Below, piece by piece: positions 53,311-61,521 of a stretch of 64,000 nucleotides of DNA. A model generated the notes under the pieces. It saw nothing but the letters and a program-made list of their open reading frames with translations, was not told the origin of the DNA and ran no database searches. Location of the stretch: positions 62,001 through 126,000 of the forward strand of contig NZ_WBMS02000019.1 in the NCBI RefSeq assembly GCF_008923205.2, given 5' to 3'. How positions within the stretch are numbered: the stretch's first letter is position 1; each line of letters opens with the position of its first letter. This stretch comes from Actinomadura physcomitrii (lineage in GTDB: Bacteria > Actinomycetota > Actinomycetes > Streptosporangiales > Streptosporangiaceae). The position numbers were made by a program, and so were the translations under genes.

Positions 53311-54189
53311 ATGGGCGAACTGGACAGGGCTCAACGGCCCCATGTGCTGCTCGGCTACGACGCCAGCGAGGACAACGATCCCGCGCTGCGGTGGGCGGTC
53401 GACGAGGCCCGCCTGCGCGGGCTGGACCTGGTGATGTGCCACTGCTGGCACTGGCCGTACTCCGCGGACCATGTGGACGACCACGTCGAAACGATCATCA
53501 AGCGGGCGGGCGAGAAGCTCCTCGAGCACGGGGAGGCGCGGGCCCGCAAGCTCGGGATGCCCGGGACGGTCGGCAAGCGGCTGAGGCCCGAACCCGTCTC
53601 CGACGCCCTGGTGGGCGAATCCGACGACGCCGAACTGATCGTGATCGGCTCCCACGAGCGCCACCACCTGCCGGTCGGATCGACCGCCGTGCAACTGCCG
53701 GCCCGGGCGCGCCGGCCCGTGCTGGCCGCCCGCCGGTACGGCCATGGCGACGGGCGCACCCGCGGCAGCGTCGTCGTCGGCGTGGACGGGTCCGCGGGCG
53801 GCGACGCCGCGCTGGGCTTCGCCATGGAGGAGGCGGTGCTGCGCGAGTGGAGCCTGCAAGTCGTGTTCGGGGTCTGGGAGCCGGGAGCCGTCGACGAAGC
53901 GGAGCTGCCCCTGTTCACCGACAAGGAACGGCTCGCCCAGGTCCGTGCCGACACGCTGGAGCGGACCGTCGCCCCATGGCGCGACCGCTACCCCAAGGCC
54001 GATCTCCAGGCCTCGGTCGCCCTCGATCGCCCGCGCCAAGCCCTCCTGGAGGCGGCGGACCGCGCCGATCTGCTGGTGGTCGGGGACCGCGGCGCCGGCG
54101 GCCTCGACCCGCTGCTCCTCGGAGCGACCAGCTCGGCGATGCTCCAGCACGCCCCCTGCACGGTCGCCATCGTGCCGTCGGCCCACTGA
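53311..54189 (+). CDS. Tandem universal stress protein
   Basis: A 292-residue protein of two UspA domains. The first starts HVLLGYDASEDNDPALRWAV and ends with ELIVIGSHERHHLPVGSTAV; the second starts SVVVGVDGSAGGDAALGFAM and ends with LLVVGDRGAGGLDPLLLGAT, with the ATP-binding G-x2-G-x9-G(S/T) pattern best kept in the second. Tandem Usps are hallmark dormancy-regulon members, and a DosR-type box lies upstream. ATG at 53311 is chosen, although GTG (53302) and TTG (53305) also sit behind GGGGAG. Confidence 0.88.
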   Translation: MGELDRAQRPHVLLGYDASEDNDPALRWAVDEARLRGLDLVMCHCWHWPYSADHVDDHVETIIKRAGEKLLEHGEARARKLGMPGTVGKRLRPEPVSDALVGESDDAELIVIGSHERHHLPVGSTAVQLPARARRPVLAARRYGHGDGRTRGSVVVGVDGSAGGDAALGFAMEEAVLREWSLQVVFGVWEPGAVDEAELPLFTDKERLAQVRADTLERTVAPWRDRYPKADLQASVALDRPRQALLEAADRADLLVVGDRGAGGLDPLLLGATSSAMLQHAPCTVAIVPSAH

Positions 54190-54237
54190 CCGCACCGGCC
54201 CCGGACGGCGCGGCCGGGACCCGGCCGCGGGGGACGT

Positions 54238-55076
54238 CAGCCGCGCTGGAGCCGCTCGGGGATCGCGCCGACCGCCAGCGCCACCGCGGCGGTGAGCATC
54301 TCGGCGGGCGGGCGGCCGTACCGGACGCCGATTTCGAAGGCCAGCGCCGCCAGCAGCAGGATCGCGACGTTAACGATCTTGCTGAAGCGGGCCGACCGTG
54401 CTGGTCGTCCGCATCAGGCGGTGCACATCGCCGATCTCGGTGCCGGCACCGGTGGCGACGACGATTCCGGAGCCCTGTCCGTTGGTGACCAGCGTCCCGG
54501 AGAAGGCCATGTTGCGGCGGTCCGCCAGCGGCGCCTCGCCCAGAGCCGCCGGGTCCTTGCCCACCGGGACGGACTCGCCGGTGAGCGCCGACTCGTCCAC
54601 CGGCAACTCGTCGGTGCGCAGCAGGCGCAGGTCCGCGGGGACCTTGTCGCCGGCCGCCAGCTCGACGAGGTCGCCGCGGGCCAGATCGGCCGCCGGAACG
54701 GTCAGGGACCTGCCGTCCCGGACGACGGAGGCCGTGGTCCGCGTCAGCGCGGCCAGCGCGGTGAGCGCCTTCTCCGCGCGGGACTCCTGGACGAACCCGA
54801 CGACGGCGTTCACCACCACCACGCCCAGGATGACCAGCGCGTCGGCGTGCTCGCCCAGCAGCGCGCTCACCGCCGCCGACGCCGGCAGCACGTAGATCAG
54901 CGGGCTGTGGAACTGCAGCAAGAACCGGATCACCGGCCCGCGGCCGCGCGCCGCGGGCCGTCCCGTTTGAGCCTGACCGCCGCTTCGGGACCGGCGAGAC
55001 CGCGCTCGGCGTCCGTGCCGAGCGCGGTCGCCACCTCGCCGGCCGGAGTGCGGTAAGGCGCCGGGACGGGCGTCAT
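54238..55076 (-). pseudogene. CtpF-like P-type cation ATPase, truncated and frameshifted
   Basis: From the ATG at 55076 the N-terminus reads GTDAERGLAGPEAAVRLKRD, then a stop/frameshift near 54940. Another frame gives VIRFLLQFHSPLIYVLPASA, AVVGFVQESRAEKALTALAA, DLVELAAGDKVPADLRLL and the LPVDESALTGESVPVGK motif. A second shift near 54400 leads to FSKIVNVAILLLAALAFEIG and TAAVALAVGAIPE, after which the gene stops. The phosphorylation (DKTGT) and nucleotide domains are absent. CtpF is a classical DosR-regulon pump. Confidence 0.8.
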
Positions 55077-55108
55077 CCGAGCCCCATCATCGACGGCGGG
55101 CGAGCCGG

Positions 55109-55810
55109 TCACCCGTGGCGACCGTGCTCTTTCTCGGTGTCGGCTTTGAGTTGTGCGGCGAGGGCGGCGGCCTGGGTGCGGCGGCTCATGCCGAGTTTGG
55201 TGAAGATGCTGGAGATGTAGTTCTTCACGGTCTTTTCGGCGAGGAACAGGCGTTCGCCGATCTGCCGGTTGGTGAGCCCTTCGCCGATGAGCTCCAGGAT
55301 GTGCCGTTCCTGCTCGGTGAGGCCCTTGAGCGGATCCTTCTTCTCCTGGCGGGCGCGGATGCGCTGGAGCATCCGGGCGGTGCTGCGCGGGTCGAGGAGG
55401 GATTGGCCGGAGGCGACGGTCCGGACGGCGCCGACCAGGTCCGAGCCGTGGATCTGCTTGAGGACGTAGCCGGCGGCGCCCGCCATGACGGCCTGGAAGA
55501 GGGCGTCCTCGTCGTCGAAGGAGGTCAGCATCAGGCACGCCAGCTCCGGCATCCGCGAGCGGATCTCGCGGCACACCTCGGCGCCGTCGCCGTCGGGGAG
55601 CCGGACGTCCAGGACGGCGACGTCGGGCCGGGCGGCGGGGATCCGGGCCAGGGCGTGCTCGGCGGTGCCGGCCTCGCCGACGATCTCGATGTCGTCCTCG
55701 GCGGACAGCAGCGCCGCGACGCCGCGGCGGACGACCTCGTGGTCGTCCATCAGGAACACCCGGATGGTCGTGGTGGCCTGCGGAGCGTTCTGGTCGCCGG
55801 TCCCGGTCAT
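55109..55810 (-). CDS. devR: DevR/DosR-like response regulator
   Basis: A 233-residue NarL-type regulator. The receiver has the acidic pair Asp22-Asp23, phospho-acceptor Asp68 (VAVLDVRLP), Thr96 and Lys118. The HTH domain reads LTEQERHILELIGEGLTNRQ, IGERLFLAEKTVKNYISSIF and TKLGMSRRTQAA, matching mycobacterial DosR in the DNA-contacting KTVKNY segment. It probably binds the GGGAC/GTCCC boxes scattered through this region. Two boxes lie in its divergent promoter. Its likely kinase is the DevS-like protein at 56585. Confidence 0.9.
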   Translation of the reverse strand: MTGTGDQNAPQATTTIRVFLMDDHEVVRRGVAALLSAEDDIEIVGEAGTAEHALARIPAARPDVAVLDVRLPDGDGAEVCREIRSRMPELACLMLTSFDDEDALFQAVMAGAAGYVLKQIHGSDLVGAVRTVASGQSLLDPRSTARMLQRIRARQEKKDPLKGLTEQERHILELIGEGLTNRQIGERLFLAEKTVKNYISSIFTKLGMSRRTQAAALAAQLKADTEKEHGRHG

Positions 55811-55898
55811 GGTGATCGTTTCCTCGGGTCAGTGGTGATGCCCTGGACGCTACCCCGGCGAAGGGCCGCCTCACAGGAACCGGAGGTCCCGCGGTCGC

Positions 55899-55966
55899 GG
55901 GGACGAAAGTCCCACCGGTCCTTTCGCCGGGCGGCGCGGGGCGGCCATGCATGGACCTTCGGCCCT
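55899..55966. promoter_or_regulatory. DosR/DevR-type boxes in the devR divergent promoter
   Basis: GGGACGAAAGTCCC at 55900-55913 is a perfect palindrome; GGACCTTCGGCCC at 55953-55965 is a second copy of the common form. They separate devR (start 55810, minus) from the nitroreductase relic (start 56020, plus), implying autoregulation of devR. Confidence 0.7.
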
Positions 55967-56019
55967 TGTCCTGGTCAGGGCCGGGTAGTGGGCTGGAGGC
56001 AGAGGGGAAGGAGTGACCC

Positions 56020-56449
56020 ATGCATGGTGGTGGCAGCGCCCCGATCGGCAGCGACCTGGTTCGCGGCGCCGTGCAGGACGCGATTCGGGCACCGTCGGTG
56101 CACAACACCCAGCCGTGGCTGTTCGGGCTGCGCGGGTCGCGGATCAGCGTGCGCGCCGACCCTGATCGCCGGCTGGACGTCGCCGATCCGCAGGGCCGGG
56201 AGATGCTGATCAGCTGTGGCGCGGCCCTGTACAACCTGCGGCTGTCGCTGCGCAGGCGCGGTTACGAGCCGGTGGTGCGGCTGCTGCCGGACGCAGGCGT
56301 TGGAGGTCCCCGAGCTGCGGGCCTTCATCCGCACACGTTTCTGCGACGGCGCCTACCCGCAGATGCTGCTGCGGATCGGCGTGCAGGTGGGGGAGGAGCT
56401 GGCGACCGTGCGGCGTCCGGTCGACGACGTCATGCTCGAAGAGCCGTGA
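56020..56449 (+). pseudogene. Acg-type nitroreductase relic with internal deletion
   Basis: The first part reads RGAVQDAIRAPSVHNTQPWL and SVRADPDRRLDVADPQGREM, then LISCGAALYNLRLSLRRRGY, the flavin-binding start of Acg-type nitroreductases. Near 56300 the frame shifts and reads LEVPELRAFIRTRFCDGAYP, QMLLRIGVQVGEELATVRRP, VDDVMLEEP, the C-terminus. About half of the normal ~330 residues is missing. Two DosR-type boxes still lie in front of it. Confidence 0.75.
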
Positions 56450-56531
56450 CCGGGAGAGCCCGGTGGGCGCGGCAGCGCCGCTCGGCCGCCGTGGTGTGAA
56501 GGACGCGCCATCGGGTGACGATGCCCTCTCG

Positions 56532-56556
56532 CCTATGGCCAGACCCACCTATGGCC
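56532..56556 (+). repeat. Direct repeat CCTATGGCC upstream of the sensor kinase
   Basis: CCTATGGCC occurs at 56532-56540 and 56548-56556, 16 bases apart and about 30 bases before the kinase start. Spacing of one and a half helical turns suits a dimeric regulator; no DosR-type box is in this gap. Confidence 0.5.
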
Positions 56557-56584
56557 GAGGTTACCGGTCGGCGATACTGGGAGG

Positions 56585-58303
56585 GTGACCGATGAGCCTG
56601 GGTCGGGCGGTGACAAGGCACGACTTATCCTCCCTCAGTTGCAGCTGGACGATCTGCTCGCGGAACTCCAGACGCGGCTGGAGGCCGCCCGGTCGACCCG
56701 TGACCGGGTGCACGCGCTGCTGGAGGCCGTGGTCTCGATCGGCGGCGAGCTGGACCTGGAGACGGTGCTGAGGCGCATCACCGAGGCCGCCACGACCCTC
56801 GTCGACGCCCGCTACGGTGCGCTCGGCGTGATCGACGAGGGCGGCGAGCGGCTCGTGCAGTTCGTCACCGCCGGGGTCAGCGATGAGGAGATCGCGGCGA
56901 TCGGCCACTGGCCGCACGGGCACGGCATCCTGGGCCTGCTGATCAAGGACCCGCGGCCGCTGCGGCTGGCGGACCTGACCGAGCACGCCGAGTCGTACGG
57001 TTTCCCCGCCCACCATCCGCCGATGCGCACGTTCCTGGGCGTTCCGCTCCGGGTCCGCGACGAGGTCTTCGGCAACCTCTACCTGACGGAGAAGGCCGGC
57101 GGCGGCGCGTTCGAGGAGGAGGACGAGGTCGTCGTCACGGCCCTGGCGACGGCGGCCGGTGTCGCGATCGAGAACGCTCGCCTCTACCAGGAGGCCCGGC
57201 GCCGCGAACGGTGGCTTGAGGCGTCCGCGGAGGTGTCCACCAGGCTGCTGTCGGGCACTGACACCCACCAGGTCACCTCCTTGGTCGCCGAACGGGCACG
57301 GCAGGTCTCCGACGCGGGGCTCGCCACCGTGGCGCTGATCGACGAGGCGGGCGGGGAGTTCCTGGTGGAGGCCGCCGACGGCTCCGACGCGGGCCTGGTC
57401 CGCGGGATCCGGCTGTCCAGAGGGCATTCGATCGCCGGGAAAGTGTTCGAGGAGGGCGCTTCGCTGCGTCTGGCCGACGGGGCGGAGGCGGTACGCGAGG
57501 CCGGCATGCCGGTCGAGGTGGAGATCGGTCCGCTGCTGATGGTGCCGCTGGGCGTCGGCTCCTCCGCCCGCGGCGTGCTGACGGTCGTGAACGCGCCCGG
57601 CGAGCCGGCCTTCTCCGAGCGGACGCAGCGGCTGCTGGAGGCGTTCGCCGGCCAGGCGGCGGTGGCGCTGGAGCTGGCCGAGCGGCGCCGGGACGCCGAG
57701 CGGCTGACGCTGCTGGAGGACCGGGATCGGATCGCCAAGGACCTGCACGACACCGTCATCCAGCGCTTGTTCGCCACCGCGATGACGCTGATGGCCGCGA
57801 TCAAGATGACCCAGAAGCGGGAGGTCGCGGTCCGGGTCCAGCGCGCCGTGGACGACCTGGACGACACCATCCGCCAGATCCGCTCGTCGATCTTCGCGCT
57901 GCAGGCGACGGGCGACGAGGAGTCCTTGCGCAGCCGCGTCCGCGCCCTCGTCGACAGCGCCGCCGAGCAGCTGGGGTTCTCCCCCTCGGTCCGGCTCGAC
58001 GGCCTGCTCGACACCGCCGTCGACGACGACACCGGCGAGCAACTGCTCGCGGTGGTGCGCGAAGCGCTGTCGAACGTGGCACGGCACGCGCAGGCCGGCC
58101 AGGCCGTCGTCGCCATCGACGTCGGCGACGAGGTGACCCTGCGGGTCGAGGACGACGGTGTCGGCATCGGTGAAGGCGGCCGCCGCAGCGGCCTGCGCAA
58201 CATGAGCGAACGCGCCGAGGCGTGCGGCGGCTCCTTCAGCACCCGCCGGCGCCCTGGCGGCGGCACGATCCTGGTCTGGCGCGTCCCGCTCAAGGACGGC
58301 TGA
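56585..58303 (+). CDS. devS: DevS/DosS-like GAF-GAF sensor histidine kinase
   Basis: A 572-residue soluble kinase. GAF-A spans about 50-200; its segment PAHHPPMRTFLGVPLRVRDE holds His144, aligning with the haem-ligating His149 of mycobacterial DosS, and Tyr166 in GNLYLTEK aligns with the distal Tyr171. GAF-B spans 215-365. HisKA_3 has phospho-acceptor His388 (DRIAKDLHDTVIQRLF); the ATPase has Asn497 and DDGVGIGEG. So it probably senses O2, NO or CO and phosphorylates the DevR-like regulator. The start is the GTG at 56585, immediately behind GGGAGG, a spacing too tight to be certain. Confidence 0.92.
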   Translation: MTDEPGSGGDKARLILPQLQLDDLLAELQTRLEAARSTRDRVHALLEAVVSIGGELDLETVLRRITEAATTLVDARYGALGVIDEGGERLVQFVTAGVSDEEIAAIGHWPHGHGILGLLIKDPRPLRLADLTEHAESYGFPAHHPPMRTFLGVPLRVRDEVFGNLYLTEKAGGGAFEEEDEVVVTALATAAGVAIENARLYQEARRRERWLEASAEVSTRLLSGTDTHQVTSLVAERARQVSDAGLATVALIDEAGGEFLVEAADGSDAGLVRGIRLSRGHSIAGKVFEEGASLRLADGAEAVREAGMPVEVEIGPLLMVPLGVGSSARGVLTVVNAPGEPAFSERTQRLLEAFAGQAAVALELAERRRDAERLTLLEDRDRIAKDLHDTVIQRLFATAMTLMAAIKMTQKREVAVRVQRAVDDLDDTIRQIRSSIFALQATGDEESLRSRVRALVDSAAEQLGFSPSVRLDGLLDTAVDDDTGEQLLAVVREALSNVARHAQAGQAVVAIDVGDEVTLRVEDDGVGIGEGGRRSGLRNMSERAEACGGSFSTRRRPGGGTILVWRVPLKDG

Positions 58304-58604
58304 TGGTTCACGGTCCGATGCGATGCCGGTCGAAGCAGGCCCAGGCGGCGTCCCAGCGCCGGTAGCGGGCCTCGTCCAAGCGGCGCCGCAGGAGCCCAGG
58401 ACACCGTCACGTGGCGGGTCCGGCTCGCCGGGTCGACCTTCACCACCGTCGCGTCGGCCGCAAGCCCCGCCCTTTCGCATGGCGGGGCCGTCCGGCCCGA
58501 AATTGGATGAGGCCGCGGCGGGCGCCTACTAGCGGGTCCGCTAGCGGATGATCTTGCTCCGATCGACCGCGGGCGGGCTCCGGACGCTGGTCGTGGGTGT
58601 GGGC
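58304..58604. other. Intergenic region with a palindrome, no recognised gene
   Basis: About 300 bases between the convergent sensor kinase and acyl-CoA dehydrogenase genes. One minus-strand reading (RLDEARYRRWDAAWACFDRH) looks like protein but matches nothing I recognise. A perfect palindrome, CTAGCGG-GT-CCGCTAG, lies at 58529-58544, without a U-run. Confidence 0.5.
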
Positions 58605-60230
58605 TCAGCCGATCTTCGGGGTGGCGCGGTCGATGATGGGGGAGAGGTCCAGGCCGGGCGGGAGGGTGCCGAAGGCGGCGCCCCGGTCGCCGCCGAGGCG
58701 GCTCGCGCAGAAGGCGTCGGCGATGGCCGGGTGACCGTGCCTGACCAGCAGCGATGCCTGGAGTACGAGCGCCAGGCGCTCGGCGACCCGGCGCGCGCGG
58801 TACTCGATCGTGGCGGTGTCGGCGAAGGCGTCCTTGGCCTCCTGGACGGCCGCGTCGAGGCGCGGGTCCGCGCCGCGGGCGAGCTCGACCTCCTCGAAGA
58901 ACGCCTCCAGCGTCTGCGGCTCGCGTAGGGTTGCACGCAGGAGATCGAGCGCGGCCACGTTGCCGGAGCCCTCCCAGATGGAGTTCAGGGGGGACTCGCG
59001 GAACAGGCGCGGCATGCCGGACTCCTCGACGTAGCCGTTGCCGCCGAGGCATTCGAGGGACTCGGCGGCGTGCGCCGGCCACCGCTTGCAGACCCAGTAC
59101 TTGCTGACCGCCAGGGCGAGCCGCTTGAACGCCGCCTCGGACGCGTCGCCGCGCACCGAGCGGTCCGTGGCGCCGGCCAGGCGCGTCATGAGGACCGTCG
59201 CGGCCTCCGACTCGATGGCGAGGTCGGCGAGGACGTTGCGCATCAGGGGCTGGTCGATGAGGTACTCGCCGAACGCCTTGCGGTGCACGGCGTGGTGCGC
59301 CGCGGTGGTGACGCCCTGCCGCATGCCGGCGGCGGCGCCGATGACGCAGTCCAGCCGGGTCATGTTGACCATCTCGATGATGGTGCGGACGCCGCGTCCC
59401 TCGTCGCCGACCCGCCACGCGACCGCGTTCTCGTACTCGATCTCGGACGAGGCGTTGGACTTGTTGCCGAGCTTGTCCTTCAGCCGCATCAGCCGCAGCG
59501 GGTTGAGCGTCCCGTCGGGCAGGACGCGGGGGACGAGGAAGCAGGTCAGGCCCTCGGGCGCCTGGGCGAGGGTGAGGAACACGTCGCACATCGGGGCGCT
59601 GGTGAACCACTTGTGGCCGACGAGCCGGTACGTCCCGTCGGGCTGCGGGGCGGCCTGCGTGGTGTTGGCGCGGACGTCGGAGCCGCCCTGCTTCTCCGTC
59701 ATCGACATGCCCGCGAGCAGCGCGTTCTTGGTGAGCGGGGCGCGCAGGCCGAAGTCGTACTCGGGCTCGGCGAGCAGCGGCTCGTACTGCGCGGCGAGGC
59801 CGGGGGCCTGGCGCAGGGCGGGGACGGCGGCGTACGTCATCGAGATCGGGCAGCCGTGCCCGGCGTCCACACGCCAGGTGTAGAACTTGGCGGCACGGGC
59901 GACGTGGGCGCCCTCGCGGGGGTCGGCCCAGGCGGAGCCGTGCAGGCCGCGGGTCACCGCGACGGTCATCAGCTCGTGCCAGGCGGGGTGGAACTCCACC
60001 TCGTCGATGCGGTGCCCGTAGCGGTCGTGGGTGCGCAGGACGGGCGGGTTCTCGTTGGCGAGCCGGCCCCACTCCTGCGCGCGCTCGGTGCCCGCGAGCA
60101 GGCCCAGCTCGTGCACCTCGGGGACGGCCCAGCCGGCGCCCTCGCGCTCCAGCCCGTCCAGCAGGGCGGGATCGTCGGCCAGGTCGTGGCCGGCGAGCGG
60201 GGGAACCTGGTTGAACACCTCGTGGGTCAC
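58605..60230 (-). CDS. AidB-like acyl-CoA dehydrogenase family protein
   Basis: A 541-residue flavoprotein of the AidB branch of acyl-CoA dehydrogenases. Features are TEVFNQVPPLAGHDLADDPA-type start (here THEVFNQVPPLAGHDLADDP), GMSMTEKQGGSDVRANTT for the flavin/substrate loop, the C-terminal LECLGGNGYVEESGMPRLFR and NSIWEGSGNVAALDLLRA. E. coli AidB binds DNA and protects against alkylation; the usual catalytic Glu region differs in this branch. The GTG at 60230 begins VTHEVFNQ. No alkylation-repair genes are next to it. Confidence 0.88.
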   Translation of the reverse strand: MTHEVFNQVPPLAGHDLADDPALLDGLEREGAGWAVPEVHELGLLAGTERAQEWGRLANENPPVLRTHDRYGHRIDEVEFHPAWHELMTVAVTRGLHGSAWADPREGAHVARAAKFYTWRVDAGHGCPISMTYAAVPALRQAPGLAAQYEPLLAEPEYDFGLRAPLTKNALLAGMSMTEKQGGSDVRANTTQAAPQPDGTYRLVGHKWFTSAPMCDVFLTLAQAPEGLTCFLVPRVLPDGTLNPLRLMRLKDKLGNKSNASSEIEYENAVAWRVGDEGRGVRTIIEMVNMTRLDCVIGAAAGMRQGVTTAAHHAVHRKAFGEYLIDQPLMRNVLADLAIESEAATVLMTRLAGATDRSVRGDASEAAFKRLALAVSKYWVCKRWPAHAAESLECLGGNGYVEESGMPRLFRESPLNSIWEGSGNVAALDLLRATLREPQTLEAFFEEVELARGADPRLDAAVQEAKDAFADTATIEYRARRVAERLALVLQASLLVRHGHPAIADAFCASRLGGDRGAAFGTLPPGLDLSPIIDRATPKIG

Positions 60231-60422
60231 TGCGCTGCTCCTGTGCTGCGGAGGACGGGTCGTGGGGGACGCCCCCGACCGCAGGATACAGAACCGGGTT
60301 CGGGTAGTTGAAAGATTGATCATGCCCTGCCCGGGCCGTCCGGGGCATCCTCCTGAAGTGGTGGGGCGATCTCGTCCGCGCGGCGGATTGTCCATGCGGC
60401 GCGGGGGCATAACTTCGAAACC

Positions 60423-61142
60423 ATGAGTCAGTCCAGTCCGCAGCAGGGGCGGCCGCCGTGCCCGAGCCGCCCGCGGCGGCGGGAGGACCTGCACCCCGCG
60501 CGGCCCGGCGCCGATCCCGCCGGAACGGCCCCCGCCCCCGGCGCGGTCCGGGCCTCCGACGCCGAGCGCGAGGCCGTGGTCGAGCGGCTGCGGGTCGCCT
60601 CGGTGGAGGGGCGGCTGACCTTCGAGGAGCTGACCGTGCGGACCGAGGCCGCCTACGCGGCGGTCACCCGCGGTGACCTCGAGCGCATCACCGCGGACCT
60701 GCCCGGCATGGGCGCACCCGGCGCCAACCCGGCTCCGCCGCAGGTGAAGCGGCGGTTCAGCGCCGTCATGGGGGACTGCAAGGAGCGCATCGTCGGGCGC
60801 ATCGACGGCCCGCTGGAGGCGGTGTCGGTGATGGGCGACGTCGAGCTGGACCTGCGCGGCGCGCAGGTGCCGACCGGCGAGGTGCACGTCGCGGCCACCG
60901 CCGTGATGGGCGATGTGAAGATCATCGTGCCGGACGGGGTGGCGGTCGAGCTGATGGGCCACGCCTTCCTCGGCGACCGCCGCGTCCAGGTGCGCGAGCC
61001 GTGCCCGGGCGAGCGGATCCCCGTCGTCCGCGTCACCGCGAACGCCTTCATGGGCGATGTGAAGATCGTGGACGACGAGCACCACGCGCCGATGCGGCGG
61101 GCCGTCGCGTCGTGGTGGCGGGACCGGCGCTCCGGCTCCTGA
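60423..61142 (+). CDS. DUF1707 and cell-wall-active antibiotic response domain protein
   Basis: A 239-residue protein. Residues 40-95 are the DUF1707 motif (VRASDAEREAVVERLRVASV, EGRLTFEELTVRTEAAYAAV); residues 115-220 match the LiaF/YvqF-like beta-repeat domain in which AVMGD / SVMGDVELDLRGA / TAVMGDVKIIVPDG / NAFMGDVKI recur. Proteins of this pairing are common in actinobacteria, probably peripheral to the membrane stress response. ATG at 60423; the MGD-like strands suggest a parallel beta-helix. Confidence 0.8.
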   Translation: MSQSSPQQGRPPCPSRPRRREDLHPARPGADPAGTAPAPGAVRASDAEREAVVERLRVASVEGRLTFEELTVRTEAAYAAVTRGDLERITADLPGMGAPGANPAPPQVKRRFSAVMGDCKERIVGRIDGPLEAVSVMGDVELDLRGAQVPTGEVHVAATAVMGDVKIIVPDGVAVELMGHAFLGDRRVQVREPCPGERIPVVRVTANAFMGDVKIVDDEHHAPMRRAVASWWRDRRSGS

Positions 61143-61199
61143 CCGGCCGGGCGCGCCGCGCTCAGAGGGCCACCTCCGGCAGGACGCCGTCGCCGCCGG

Positions 61200-61490
61200 T
61201 CAGCGGGAGTCGTCGGTGCGCTCGGCCTCGGCGACGCCCGCCTCGTCGGGCGGCAGCGCGTCGGGATGGCCGCGGCGGACGCCGGGCGTGCCGGTGCCGC
61301 TGACGTCCTCGCGGCCGGCCCGGTCCGCCGGCTCCTCGCCCGGCACGTGCGCCGGGACGGGCGCGCCGGGCACGGTGCGGCCGCGGGCGTCGGACCCCTG
61401 GTTCACCGGCGCGAAGTCGCGGTCGTGGGTCGTCTCGGGCTCGTGTCCGGAATCGTCGCGCTCGTCCATGCCGTCCATGCCGGGCCGCAT
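61200..61490 (-). CDS. Small disordered acidic protein, unknown function
   Basis: 96 residues, very rich in Asp, Glu, Gly, Pro and Arg with no hydrophobic core (DERDDSGHEPETTHDRDFAP, ADRAGREDVSGTGTP). Three in-frame ATGs occur in the first eight codons and none has a clear ribosome site. Codon-position bias looks coding. It may be a disordered stress protein; identity is unknown. Confidence 0.45.
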   Translation of the reverse strand: MRPGMDGMDERDDSGHEPETTHDRDFAPVNQGSDARGRTVPGAPVPAHVPGEEPADRAGREDVSGTGTPGVRRGHPDALPPDEAGVAEAERTDDSR

Positions 61491-61521
61491 ACCCCGAGCG
61501 GGCCGGGCGGAACGTGAGGGA

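Noticed and set aside
58310..58500. A minus-strand peptide RLDEARYRRWDAAWACFDRH that looks protein-like
   Set aside because: Short, no start or family match, and surrounding frames are unremarkable; could be a fragment but cannot be supported.
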